This document shows positions 25,471 through 33,760 of a DNA stretch of 64,000 nt, piece after piece; positions within the stretch are counted from its first letter, which is position 1, and every line of letters starts with the position of its first letter. Below the pieces are notes generated by a model. That model did no database searches. It saw only the letters and a list, made by a program, of their open reading frames with translations, and was not told where the DNA came from. Origin of the DNA: G025836975 sp040391135 (GTDB lineage Bacteria > Pseudomonadota > Gammaproteobacteria > Burkholderiales > Burkholderiaceae_B); contig JBEBYL010000003.1 of the NCBI GenBank assembly GCA_040391135.1, positions 62,001 through 126,000 of the forward strand, read 5' to 3'. The translations under genes were made by a program, and so were the position numbers.

Positions 25471-26454
25471 TTAATCGGCCTTGATGCCGGATGCTTTCAA
25501 TAGTTTGCCGTAGCGTTCGTATTCGCTGTTGTTCATGGCGGCGAATTCCTGTGGTGTCATGAGATCGATTTCGCCGCCCAAGCCCTTGATGCGGGCTTCC
25601 ACATCCGGAAGCTTCAGGCTGGAGTTCAGCTCTTTGTTGAGGCGGTTGACGATTTCGGGGGACGTGCCGCCGGTGGTCAGGAGGCCGTACCAGGTGGTGA
25701 CGTCGGCGCCTGTGATGCCTTGTTCCGCCAGGGTGGGCACGTCGGGCAGGGCGGTCGAGCGTTTCGGCGAAGTAACGGCCAAGGGGCGCAGTTTGCCCGC
25801 CTTGATCTGGGCCATGGCCGATGACGTGGAGTCGAACATCATGTCGGTCTGCCCGGCGATGAGGTCCACATGCGCTTGCGAGCTGCCCTTATAGGGGACA
25901 TGTATGGACTTGGCGCCGGTCGCCAGGTTGAAGGCCTCGGCGCCGACATGCTGCGTGCTGCCCACGCCGGACGAGGCGTACTTGAACGTGCCCGGCTTGG
26001 CCTTCATGGCGGCCAGCAGGTCTTTTACGCTTTTGTATGGCGAGGAACTGGGCACCACAAGCACATTGGGCATGATGGCCACCAGGCCCACGGGCTGCAG
26101 ATTGGTCAGCGGATCGTAGGTCAGCTTGAGCATGTGCGGGGCGATGGCCTGCCCGGTATTGGTGGCGACCAGCAGGGTCAGCCCGTTGGGCTCGGCGCGC
26201 GCCGTCAGCGCGGCGGCAATGGTGTTGGAGGCGCCGGGGCGGTTTTCCACCACCACGGTTTGCTTCAGGCCGGTGGTGAACTTGTCGGCCAGTGTGCGCG
26301 CCAGGATGTCGGTGCCGCCGCCAGGGGATGCGCCCACCATGATATGCACGGGCTGATTGGGGTAGGTTTGTGCGAATCCGGAAGCTGGGAATGCCAGCGA
26401 AGCCAGTGCCAATGCACAGGGAATGGCGCGGCGTAGGACGGAACTGTATTGCAT
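25471..26454 (-). CDS. Bug/TctC-family periplasmic receptor (orphan)
   Basis: First gene of the sugar-acid operon, 327 residues. The signal peptide is AIPCALALASLAFPASGFA. Family blocks are VHIMVGASPGGGTDILART, TVVVENRPGASNTIAAAL, YASSGVGSTQHVGAEAF and HVPYKGSSQAHVDLIAGQT. The ATG at 26454 is chosen because AGGAGAC stands just before it; the frame is open upstream to 26538. No TctA/TctB follows. With pdxA2 and the dehydratase downstream, a sugar acid is the natural guess for the ligand. It is divergent from a LysR gene. Confidence 0.95.
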   Translation of the reverse strand: MQYSSVLRRAIPCALALASLAFPASGFAQTYPNQPVHIMVGASPGGGTDILARTLADKFTTGLKQTVVVENRPGASNTIAAALTARAEPNGLTLLVATNTGQAIAPHMLKLTYDPLTNLQPVGLVAIMPNVLVVPSSSPYKSVKDLLAAMKAKPGTFKYASSGVGSTQHVGAEAFNLATGAKSIHVPYKGSSQAHVDLIAGQTDMMFDSTSSAMAQIKAGKLRPLAVTSPKRSTALPDVPTLAEQGITGADVTTWYGLLTTGGTSPEIVNRLNKELNSSLKLPDVEARIKGLGGEIDLMTPQEFAAMNNSEYERYGKLLKASGIKAD

Positions 26455-26524
26455 GATGTTGTCTCCTGTCTCTCTGTTTTTGGTGTATCCCTCGGTTGCG
26501 GGGACCGATGTACAGCTTACGAGG

Positions 26525-26588
26525 TATATCCATTCCATTCCAATAGAATATAGTCAGGTATCCATATACTTTTGTGTATGATATGGAA
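26525..26588. promoter_or_regulatory. Divergent bug/lysR control region with nested inverted repeats
   Basis: Upstream of the LysR gene, TCCATAT and ATATGGA (flanking 13 bases, about 26559-26585) enclose a second imperfect repeat CATATAC/GTGTATG. Nearby is a direct repeat ATTCC ATTCC. This fits the T-N11-A type sites bound by LysR proteins in divergent promoters. Exact regulator contacts are not known. Confidence 0.4.
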
Positions 26589-27520
26589 TGCCTTCATCCT
26601 CTGAGTACCCTTCTTTATTGCTGCGCTTGCGCACCCGGCAACTGGCACTGCTAAGCCTGCTGGACGCGGAACGCAACCTGGGCCGCGCGGCGGCGGCGCT
26701 GCATATCAGTCAGCCGGCCGCCAGCAAACTGCTGCAGCAGGCGGAAGATACTTTCGGCATGGCCTTGTTTGAACGGCATGCGCGCGGCATGACGCCGACT
26801 CCGCATGGCGAGATCCTGATTCGGTACGCGCGCCGGATGTTGACCGATTTCGGTTTCGTGCGCGAAGAAATGGTAGCGCTCAGTTCCGGCCTGCGCGGCA
26901 CATTGCGTGTGGGAAGTGTGCCGGGGGCGGTGCCAGAATTGCTGGCGCCCACGCTCAGCGCCTATAAGCAGCTTCACCCGCGCGTGGCGGTGTCCGTCAT
27001 TGTCGATACCAGCAATGTCATGATCAGGCAATTGGCGCGCGGTGAAGTCGATGTGGTTCTGGGGCGCCAAACAGAGGGGCATGGCGAAGGCGATTTTATT
27101 AGCGTGCCGCTGGTGGAAGAGACCCAGGTGGTTGTAGCGCGCGCCCGGCATCCGCTGGCCCGGAAAAGCACGGTAACGTTTGCCGATTTGGCCGGCCTTC
27201 CATGGATGCTTCAGCCCCCGGGCTCGCCTCAGCGCATACGCTTTGATGCAACCATGCGCGACATGGGGGCCGACACGCGGTTGAACATTACCGAGTCGGC
27301 CTCTAACCTGCTTACCATTGCCATGCTTGAAATTTCAGACATGGTGGCCATTATGCCGGCGTCGCTGGCCAAGCATTACGTGCGCCAGCGCATACTTCGG
27401 GTGCTGCCCATAGATTTGTCGATGCGCCTGCCGCCCATTTACCTGATTACCCGGCACGACCACAGCCTGTCGCCGGCGGCAGCCCGTTTCGTCGCGCAGT
27501 TGCGCAACGATGCGTGCTGA
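26588..27520 (+). CDS. LysR-family transcriptional regulator
   Basis: A 310-residue LysR protein. The N-terminal helix-turn-helix has RQLALLSLLDAERNLGRAAA followed by LHISQPAASKLLQQAE, then LFERHARGMTPTPHGE. The C-terminal co-inducer domain runs from about residue 95. It is divergent from the bug-pdxA2-dehydratase-SDR operon and is the likely activator of that operon in response to a sugar acid or pathway intermediate. Confidence 0.93.
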   Translation: MPSSSEYPSLLLRLRTRQLALLSLLDAERNLGRAAAALHISQPAASKLLQQAEDTFGMALFERHARGMTPTPHGEILIRYARRMLTDFGFVREEMVALSSGLRGTLRVGSVPGAVPELLAPTLSAYKQLHPRVAVSVIVDTSNVMIRQLARGEVDVVLGRQTEGHGEGDFISVPLVEETQVVVARARHPLARKSTVTFADLAGLPWMLQPPGSPQRIRFDATMRDMGADTRLNITESASNLLTIAMLEISDMVAIMPASLAKHYVRQRILRVLPIDLSMRLPPIYLITRHDHSLSPAAARFVAQLRNDAC

Positions 27521-27540
27521 TCGCCTTCGGGGTTTGATTT

Positions 27541-27561
27541 TAATAACGCATGGCGTTATTA
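27541..27561. promoter_or_regulatory. Probable HigA operator of the higBA operon
   Basis: TAATAACGC-ATG-GCGTTATTA is a perfect 9-base inverted repeat with a 3-base spacer, ending 7 bases before the higB start. HigA-type antitoxins bind such palindromes to repress their own operon. Confidence 0.7.
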
Positions 27562-27568
27562 TTTGACG

Positions 27569-27847
27569 ATGATCGAATCGTTCAATTGCTCTGATACCCG
27601 GGCGTTGCATGAAGGCAGGCGGGTCGCGCGATTCGTGAATATCGAACGAGTCGCCCTGCGTAAGCTGCGTCAATTGGAAGCAGCTCTCCGGCTGGAAGAC
27701 CTACGCATTCCACCCCAGAACCGGTTGGAGGCCCTAAAAGGTAACCGTAAAGGACAGCATAGCATTCGCATTAATGATCAATGGCGAATTTGTTTCGTGT
27801 GGCGCGATGGGCGCGCCTTTGATTTGGAAATAGTGGACTATCACTGA
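27569..27847 (+). CDS. higB: HigB-type toxin (RelE superfamily)
   Basis: A 92-residue member of the HigB / plasmid maintenance killer family, expected to cut mRNA on the ribosome. It opens MIESFNCSDTRALHEGRRVARF and carries LEALKGNRKGQHSIRINDQWRICFVW with the usual basic residues and ends EIVDYH, as the family does. The start at ATG 27569 matches the family; the TTG at 27563 is less likely. The toxin gene precedes the antitoxin gene by 12 bases, the inverted order typical of higBA. GC content is lower than that of the neighbours, which fits mobility. Confidence 0.93.
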   Translation: MIESFNCSDTRALHEGRRVARFVNIERVALRKLRQLEAALRLEDLRIPPQNRLEALKGNRKGQHSIRINDQWRICFVWRDGRAFDLEIVDYH

Positions 27848-27859
27848 AAGGAGCGGATT

Positions 27860-28156
27860 ATGGTTCGTGAAATTGCTCCGGTAACTCCCGGGGAGCTCTT
27901 GCAAGAAGAGTTCCTTGGCCCTATGGGCATCAGTCAATACCGTTTGGCCAAAGAGATTGGTGTGTCGGCGCGGCGCATTAACGAGATAGTAAAAGGCATG
28001 CGTGCCATCACGGCTGATACAGATCTTCGTTTATGCCGATTCTTCGGGTTGTCGGATGGCTACTGGCTGCGCGTGCAGGTGGTGCACGACACTGAAGTTG
28101 CTAAAGATGCGCTGGCCGATGTACTGGCCAAGATTACGCCGTTGGAACATGCATAA
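27860..28156 (+). CDS. higA: HigA-type antitoxin, XRE-family DNA-binding protein
   Basis: A 98-residue antitoxin. The family opening ITPGEL-type segment is VTPGELLQEEFLGPMGISQYRLAKEI, followed by the helix-turn-helix GVSARRINEIVKGMRAI (about residues 34-50) and RLCRFFGLSDGYWLRVQ. It binds and neutralises HigB and represses the operon. AAGGAGCGG before the ATG is a strong ribosome site. Confidence 0.94.
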   Translation: MVREIAPVTPGELLQEEFLGPMGISQYRLAKEIGVSARRINEIVKGMRAITADTDLRLCRFFGLSDGYWLRVQVVHDTEVAKDALADVLAKITPLEHA

Positions 28157-28221
28157 GGCGCAACGAAATCTTTGGCGATTTTCCGAGTTCAGCTTGCTGG
28201 AGCTCGCGCCTTGAACCCATG

Positions 28222-28257
28222 TAATGCCCCAGCGGAATCTGCTCCGCTGGGGCATTA
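28222..28257. terminator. Bidirectional terminator between higBA and the dehydrogenase operon
   Basis: A 15-bp perfect stem (TAATGCCCCAGCGGA and complement) with a 6-base loop lies between convergent higA and the aldehyde dehydrogenase gene. The stem ends are AT-rich in both directions. Confidence 0.85.
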
Positions 28258-28309
28258 AAGTTTAAACACCTAGTGATTATTGCGCGGGACTTTGGCGCCG
28301 CCTAAGCCT

Positions 28310-29746
28310 TTACCCCGCATTCACATACGCCGTTTTCACGATGGTATAGAACTCCTTGGCGTAGCTGCCTTGTTCGCGCGGGCCGTGGCTGGAGCCTTTG
28401 CGGCCGCCGAAGGGAACATGGTAGTCGACGCCCGCCGTGGGCACGTTGACCATGACCATGCCGGCCTGGGCGTGGCGCTTGAAGTGCTGCACGTATTTCA
28501 GCGAAGTGGAGCAGATGCCCGCCGCCAGGCCGAATTCCGTATCGTTGGCCAGCTTCAGCGCCTCGTCGTAGTCCTTGACCTTGATGACCGTGGCAAAGGG
28601 GCCGAAGACTTCTTCGCGGTTGATGCGCATGTCGTTATGGGTATTGACGGCCAGCGCGGGTTGCAGGAAGTGGCCCTTGGCGCCTTGTTCCACCAGTTCG
28701 CCGCCATGCACGGTGGCGCCTTCCGATCGGGCGATGTCGATGTAGTCCAGGTCCTGCTTCAGCTGCTTGTCGTCCACCACGGGGCCGATGTGCGTTTCGG
28801 CGTCCAGCGGATTGCCCACGCGCAATTGCTTCATGCGCGCCAGCATGGCCTCGACGAAGCGGTCGTGTATGCCTTCGGTCACGATCAGGCGGGACGAGGC
28901 GGTGCAGCGCTGGCCGGTCGAAAAGAATGCGCCGTTGATGCAGGCCTCGACGGCGGTCGGCAGGTCGGCGTCGTCCAGCACGACCATGGGATTCTTGCCG
29001 CCCATCTCCAATTGCACTTTTTTGCCGGTCGCCATGCATTTCTGAGCGATGGAGCGGCCGGTGCCGACGGAGCCGGTAAAGCTGATGGCGTCCACATCCG
29101 GCGAATTGACCAGGGCTTCGCCGACCACCGATCCGCGGCCCATGACCAGATTCAGCACGCCGGCGGGCAGGCCTGCGTCGGCCAGGATCTTGACCAGTTC
29201 CCAGGTGCAGGCGGGAACCAGGTCGGCGGGCTTGATGACGACGCAGTTGCCGAAGGCCAGCGCGGGGGCGATTTTCCAGGCGGGAATGGCAATGGGGAAA
29301 TTCCACGGCGTGATCAGGCCGACGACGCCGACGGGCTCGCGCGTGATTTCGACCGTCAGGCCGGGCCGCACCGAGGGCACCAGTTCGCCTGTTTGGCGCA
29401 AGGTTTCGCCGGCGAAGAACTTGAAGATCTGGCCCGCGCGTCCGGCTTCGCCTATGGCTTCGGCCAGCGTCTTGCCTTCTTCGCGTGCCAGCAGTTTGCC
29501 CAGCTCTTCCTTGCGGGCCAGGATGGCGCTGCCGGCCCGGTCCAGGATGTCGAACCGCTGCTGCGGCGTCGACAAGCCCCAGGCGGGGGCCGCTTTGCGC
29601 GCGGCGGCAATGGCGGCCTGGGTGTCCTGCTCGCTGGCCTGGGCGAATTCGCCGATGACGTCGGACAGGTCCGCCGGATTGATGTTGCGCGTGGTCTTGC
29701 CGCTATCGACCCATTGTCCGTTGATGTAGTTGGCGTAAGTTGACAT
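28310..29746 (-). CDS. NAD(P)-dependent aldehyde dehydrogenase, alpha-ketoglutaric semialdehyde / succinate semialdehyde type
   Basis: Aldehyde dehydrogenase of 478 residues. Catalytic residues are C281 (FSTGQRCTASS), E247 (VQLEMGGKNP), N149 (ITPWNFP) and K172 (VVIKPAD). The sequence style, for example AGQIFKFFAGETLRQTGE and VPTAGVDYHVPFGGRKGSS, is that of KgsaDH/2,5-dioxovalerate dehydrogenases. These finish non-phosphorylative pentonate breakdown by giving 2-oxoglutarate. That would complement the arabonate-type dehydratase at 22.6 kb. Succinate semialdehyde is an alternative substrate. It follows the Fe-alcohol dehydrogenase gene in a minus-strand unit. Confidence 0.9.
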   Translation of the reverse strand: MSTYANYINGQWVDSGKTTRNINPADLSDVIGEFAQASEQDTQAAIAAARKAAPAWGLSTPQQRFDILDRAGSAILARKEELGKLLAREEGKTLAEAIGEAGRAGQIFKFFAGETLRQTGELVPSVRPGLTVEITREPVGVVGLITPWNFPIAIPAWKIAPALAFGNCVVIKPADLVPACTWELVKILADAGLPAGVLNLVMGRGSVVGEALVNSPDVDAISFTGSVGTGRSIAQKCMATGKKVQLEMGGKNPMVVLDDADLPTAVEACINGAFFSTGQRCTASSRLIVTEGIHDRFVEAMLARMKQLRVGNPLDAETHIGPVVDDKQLKQDLDYIDIARSEGATVHGGELVEQGAKGHFLQPALAVNTHNDMRINREEVFGPFATVIKVKDYDEALKLANDTEFGLAAGICSTSLKYVQHFKRHAQAGMVMVNVPTAGVDYHVPFGGRKGSSHGPREQGSYAKEFYTIVKTAYVNAG

Positions 29747-29830
29747 ATCGGTTCCTGAAAAAAGTGATTCGAGTTAAGCGCTCAAAGAACGGTGGCGCGG
29801 CTTGTCAGCGCTTTTCGTTCCCGGCGTTGT

Positions 29831-30970
29831 TTACATGGATTGCTCCAGCATCCGGACGTAGTCCTCTTCGGATGCATCGCGCGGATTGGTCTTGTGGCTG
29901 TGGTCGGCCAATGCCCCCTGGATGATTCGCGGAAACAGGTCGCGCGTGACGCCTAGCTGCTGCAGCCCGCCTGGCAGGCCCAGGCGCTGCGTCATCGCGG
30001 CAAGTTCGGTGCCGATGTTTCGCGGATCCGACAGCGACATGGCCTGGGCGATGCGCTCCAGCTTTCTTTCCTTCCGCATCGAATCGGACGGGCTGTTGAA
30101 CTCGATGACGGCCGGCAGGAAGATGGCATTGAGCGTGCCGTGATGCAGCTTGGGATTGATACCGCCCAGCGAATGGCTAAGGCTGTGGACACAGCCCAGT
30201 CCTTTCTGGAATGCCATGGCGCCTTGCATCGAGGCGCTCATCATGTTCAAGCGGGCGTCGCGATCGCCGGGATTTCGGGTGGCGCGTTCTATATGCGTCC
30301 AGCCCCGCATCAGGCCATCCAGGGCGATGCCGTCGGCCGGCGGATTGAAAGCGGGGGACATAAAGGTTTCCAGGCAATGCGCGATGGCGTCCATGCCGGT
30401 TGCCGCCGTCAATAAAGGCGGCAGGCCCATTGTCAATTCGGGGTCGCAGATGGCCGACTTCGGAACCAGGTGCGGAGAAATAATGCCGACCTTGCGTCCA
30501 TCGTCCAGGATCAGGATGGCGCCCCGGCCGACTTCGCTGCCTGTGCCGGCCGTGGTCGGGATGGCGATGATGGGCGCCGTGGCCGAGCTGACCCGCCCGG
30601 CTCCGCCCTCGATCAAGGCAAAGCTCTTCAGGGAACCGGTGTGGGTCGCGCAGACGGCCGTGCCTTTGGCCAGGTCGATGGACGAGCCTCCGCCTATCGC
30701 AATGATGCCGTCATGCCGCCCGTCGCGGTACATGTCGGCGGCGGCGCGCACGGATTGCTCGTTGGGATTGGGCGGCGTCTGGTCGAATATTCCGACTTTG
30801 GAGCGGTCGGCCAGCTTGTCCACCACCCGGTCGCACAGGCCCGCGGCCCGTACGCCGGTGTCGGTCACGATCAAAGGATGGCGTATGCCAAGACGATCGC
30901 ATTCCTGCTGCAGAAGGTCTATGGCGCCGAATCCGAACTGGACCGGGGTTATATAGTTTATAAGGCTCAT
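29831..30970 (-). CDS. Iron-containing (group III) alcohol dehydrogenase
   Basis: A 379-residue Fe-ADH. The nucleotide-binding loop is GGGSSIDLAKG (93-103). Metal ligands are D194 and H198 (MDAIAHCLE), H262 (GCVHSLSH) and H276 (LHHGT), the standard set and spacing. It oxidises or reduces small alcohols, hydroxy acids or aldehydes with NAD(P). It is the first gene of the unit with the aldehyde dehydrogenase, suggesting an alcohol-to-aldehyde-to-acid pair, and is divergent from a LysR gene that probably controls both. Confidence 0.93.
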   Translation of the reverse strand: MSLINYITPVQFGFGAIDLLQQECDRLGIRHPLIVTDTGVRAAGLCDRVVDKLADRSKVGIFDQTPPNPNEQSVRAAADMYRDGRHDGIIAIGGGSSIDLAKGTAVCATHTGSLKSFALIEGGAGRVSSATAPIIAIPTTAGTGSEVGRGAILILDDGRKVGIISPHLVPKSAICDPELTMGLPPLLTAATGMDAIAHCLETFMSPAFNPPADGIALDGLMRGWTHIERATRNPGDRDARLNMMSASMQGAMAFQKGLGCVHSLSHSLGGINPKLHHGTLNAIFLPAVIEFNSPSDSMRKERKLERIAQAMSLSDPRNIGTELAAMTQRLGLPGGLQQLGVTRDLFPRIIQGALADHSHKTNPRDASEEDYVRMLEQSM

Positions 30971-31120
30971 CTGTCTCTTCCTTCCCTGGAGTTGCCGCTT
31001 GCGGCGCCTATTCCGGTTTTGGCGAGGAAAAGCGCGGCGGCGATCCTTGGGACTTTAAGAAATAATGCCGACCCTGCATAATGACAGCTTCTGATATGGC
31101 CATAACTATTTCTCATACCC

Positions 31121-32095
31121 ATGCTGCCGCCGTTGAACTCCATCATTTCCAGGTTGCGCCTGAAGCATTTCCGCTTGCTGGTGGCATTGGACGATTGCGG
31201 CTCCTTGGTCAAGGCCGCCGAGCAGGTCGCGCTTAGCCAGCCGGGCGCCACGAAGGCGCTGCAGGAAATCGAGTCGGCATTGGGCGCCGAGCTTTTCAGC
31301 CGCACGAATCGGGGGCTGGAACCCACGGACCTGGGTTATTGCGTTATACGCTATGCACGCCTGATCACCACCGACATGATCCATCTGCGCGAGGAGATGG
31401 TCGGCATCCTGCAAGGCTACGGGGGCCGGCTGTCCATCGGCGTGATCATGGGCGCCGTGCCTTTGCTGACCGATATGCTGTCGCCTTGGCTGGAGCAAAG
31501 GCCGGGCCTGTCGGTGCAGATCGTGGAGGACACCAGCGCCAGGCTGCTGCGCCTCTTGGACGATGGCAGGCTGGATGTCGCCATATGCCGGACCAGCATC
31601 AGCGAACACCCCGATCTTTACGAAGCGGTCAATATACGGGAAGAGCAGTTGGCCATCGTCGCCAATATCAATCACCCATTGGCTGGGGCCAGGAATTTGC
31701 AGTTGTCGGACCTGGCCGCTTGCCGCTGGGTGGTCTATTCCGCCAACATGCCCATGCGGCTGCTGCTGGAGCGCGAGTTCCACGAAGCGGGCTTGCTGTT
31801 TCCACTGAATCTGTTTGAAACGACGTCGGCCTTTACCACGCTGTCCATGCTGCAGCGCAACCCCTCTATGGTGGCGCTGCTGTCAGTCGACGTGGCCCAG
31901 TTTTGCACGCGTTTCGGCATGACCCGGATCCTGCCCCTGCGCTTGCAATCGCGCAGCGAACCTTACTTCCTGATTACGCGGCGCGACCGGACCTTGTCTC
32001 CGAACGCGGCCTTGTTCGTGCGCGAGGTGCTGGCCGATACCGCAAGCCCGCATGGCGATGGTATGATCCCGCTCGTCGATTCAAGAAGCGTGTAG
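31121..32095 (+). CDS. LysR-family transcriptional regulator
   Basis: A 324-residue LysR regulator. Helix-turn-helix: LRLKHFRLLVALDDCGSLVK and VALSQPGATKALQEIE, then LFSRTNRGLEPTDLG. The C-terminal effector domain starts near residue 95. It is divergent from the Fe-alcohol dehydrogenase/aldehyde dehydrogenase pair, 150 bases away, and is the likely regulator of that pair. Its 3' end appears to contain the promoter of the glycine riboswitch that follows at once after the stop. Confidence 0.93.
   Translation: MLPPLNSIISRLRLKHFRLLVALDDCGSLVKAAEQVALSQPGATKALQEIESALGAELFSRTNRGLEPTDLGYCVIRYARLITTDMIHLREEMVGILQGYGGRLSIGVIMGAVPLLTDMLSPWLEQRPGLSVQIVEDTSARLLRLLDDGRLDVAICRTSISEHPDLYEAVNIREEQLAIVANINHPLAGARNLQLSDLAACRWVVYSANMPMRLLLEREFHEAGLLFPLNLFETTSAFTTLSMLQRNPSMVALLSVDVAQFCTRFGMTRILPLRLQSRSEPYFLITRRDRTLSPNAALFVREVLADTASPHGDGMIPLVDSRSV
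32059..32067 (+). promoter_or_regulatory. Possible extended -10 promoter for the riboswitch leader
   Basis: TGGTATGAT is an extended -10 element (TGn plus TATGAT) located inside the last codons of the lysR gene, about 30 bases before the riboswitch. No good -35 is seen, which extended -10 promoters can tolerate. Confidence 0.35.
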
Positions 32096-32285
32096 AAGAG
32101 ACCGGCCGCACGCGCCGGCGCCGACGGAGCAACCGCCCCGGAAACTCTCAGGCAAACAGGACTGCAGGCTTACAGACAATCTGGAGAGCGGCCTTCAATG
32201 GCCCACCGAAGGGGAACCATGCGCGGCCAGCCTACGCCTGCGGCGCCGGGTGAAACTCTCAGGTACCGAGACAGATGGGGCGTCG
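32096..32285 (+). promoter_or_regulatory. Tandem glycine riboswitch
   Basis: Two glycine aptamers in series. The conserved GAAACTCTCAGG occurs at 32141-32152 (followed by CAAACAGGAC) and again at 32252-32263 (followed by TACCGAGACAGATGGGG). Each is preceded by the matching conserved block: GACGGAGCAACCGCCCC in the first, CACCGAAGGGGAACC with an upstream GGAGAG in the second. Order, spacing and linker are those of the classic cooperative glycine riboswitch. It lies 40 bases upstream of a DadA-like gene and probably turns that gene on when glycine is high. No clear terminator stem follows; a GC-rich hairpin near 32281-32303, just before the ribosome site TTGGAG, suggests control of translation. 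Confidence 0.9.
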
Positions 32286-32325
32286 CCGTCATAGGGCGGC
32301 GGCCAACCGCTATCTTGGAGCTCCT

Positions 32326-33546
32326 ATGCCCCACATTGCCATCATTGGCGCCGGCATCACCGGCGTCACCTCTGCCTATGCCCTTCGCAAGCAGGGCCAT
32401 GACGTTACCGTTATCGACCGCCAGCGCTATTGCGCCATGGAAACCTCGTACGCCAACGGCGGCCAGCTGTCCGCCAGCAATGCCGAAGTCTGGAACAACA
32501 CCGCAACGCTGATCAAGGGAGTGCGCTGGATGCTTACGCGCGATGCTCCCTTGCTGGTGAACCCTTCGCCCAATTGGCATAAATACTCATGGATGGCTCA
32601 GTTCGTTCGCAACGTCGTCAACTACCGCAAGAACACGGTGGCGACCACGCGCTTGGCCATCGAAGCCCGGCAGCATTTGTACCAAATGGCCCAGGACGAG
32701 GACATCGACTTCGACCTGGAGAAGCGCGGCATCCTGCACGTGTATCACGATCGCAAAAGCTTCGAGGCGGGAAGGCGGGTCAATGAGCTGTTGAAGCAGG
32801 GCGGCCTGGAGCGCCACGAAGTCACGGCCGACGAGGCGCGCGGCATCGAGCCCGCGTTGCTGAACGATTGCTATGGCGGCTTCTACACACCGTCCGACGC
32901 CACCGGCGACATCCATAAATTCACGCGGGGCCTGGCTAAGGCCTGCCTGCGCATGGGTGTGGTGTTCCAAATGGAAACCGAGGTGCAGGCCATAGACTCG
33001 GCGGGCTCGGCGCATCGGCTTGCGCTCAAGGGCGCGGACGAACAGCGCTGCCTGGAGGCGGACGCCGTTGTGGTCTGCGCCGGTTCGGCCAGCCGGCGCT
33101 TTGGCGCGATGCTGGGCGACAGGATCAACGTATATCCGGTCAAGGGCTATTCCATCACGGTCAATCTGGATGACGAGGCCAGCGCCGATGCCGCGCCCTG
33201 GGTCAGCCTGCTGGACGAGGAGGCCAAGATCGTAACCAGCCGCCTGGGCCGCGATCGTTTCCGCGTTGCCGGCACGGCCGAATTCAACGGCTTCAACCAG
33301 GATATCCGGGCCGACCGCATCCAGCCGCTGACCGCCTGGGTAAGGCGCAATTTTCCCGGCGTGGATACGTCGCGCGTGGTGCCCTGGACCGGTCTGCGGC
33401 CCATGATGCCCGACATGATGCCCCGGGTCCGCGCCGGAAAGCGGCCGGGCGTGTTCTACAACACCGGGCATGGCCATCTGGGTTGGACGCTGTCGGCCGC
33501 GACGGCGCGGATGCTTGCGGCAAAGGTGGAACAGGCCTTGGCGTAG
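32326..33546 (+). CDS. dadA: D-amino acid dehydrogenase (DadA-like) / glycine-oxidising flavoprotein
   Basis: FAD-dependent D-amino acid dehydrogenase of 406 residues. The FAD motif is IAIIGAGITGVTSAYAL (4-20) with the acidic strand end VIDRQ. The characteristic ETSYANGGQLSAS follows, and the C-terminal block is WTGLRPMMPDMMPRV with NTGHGHLGWTLS. It oxidises D-amino acids (possibly glycine) to keto acid and ammonia, passing electrons to the respiratory chain at the membrane. The ATG at 32326 is chosen: TTGGAG stands before it and the family starts MPHIAIIGAG. Control by the upstream glycine riboswitch suggests a role in glycine or D-amino acid disposal. The catabolic alanine racemase partner DadX is not adjacent. 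Confidence 0.9.
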   Translation: MPHIAIIGAGITGVTSAYALRKQGHDVTVIDRQRYCAMETSYANGGQLSASNAEVWNNTATLIKGVRWMLTRDAPLLVNPSPNWHKYSWMAQFVRNVVNYRKNTVATTRLAIEARQHLYQMAQDEDIDFDLEKRGILHVYHDRKSFEAGRRVNELLKQGGLERHEVTADEARGIEPALLNDCYGGFYTPSDATGDIHKFTRGLAKACLRMGVVFQMETEVQAIDSAGSAHRLALKGADEQRCLEADAVVVCAGSASRRFGAMLGDRINVYPVKGYSITVNLDDEASADAAPWVSLLDEEAKIVTSRLGRDRFRVAGTAEFNGFNQDIRADRIQPLTAWVRRNFPGVDTSRVVPWTGLRPMMPDMMPRVRAGKRPGVFYNTGHGHLGWTLSAATARMLAAKVEQALA

Positions 33547-33630
33547 CGGCCGGCGGATGCTACGTTTTACGACGCAAATTCTTGCCTGTCGTTACCGCAT
33601 TGAAAAAAACCTGAAGTTATTGTGATTCTT

Positions 33631-33653
33631 GCATGCCCGCTACCCGGGCATGC
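33631..33653 (+). terminator. Probable terminator after dadA
   Basis: A 9-bp stem GCATGCCCG with its complement and a 5-base loop is followed by GGTTT. It lies 84 bases after the dadA stop. The T run is short, so termination efficiency is uncertain. Confidence 0.5.
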
Positions 33654-33760
33654 GGTTTGCTGATGGTGCCATACGGTATTTGGCTACCTTGCCGGCGTCC
33701 GCTTTCGGATTCAATAATTGTTATCCGGGAAATTTACTTGCGGTCTACACAGGGTCATAA

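Noticed and set aside
28280..29743. 487-residue plus-strand open frame opposite the aldehyde dehydrogenase gene
   Set aside because: It is an antisense frame kept open by high GC; its translation is rich in His, Gln, Gly and Asp and has no family motif, while the minus strand has complete catalytic residues.
32096..32253. Small plus-strand open frames after the lysR gene
   Set aside because: The region is explained by the tandem glycine riboswitch; frames through it show Arg/Gly-rich noise.
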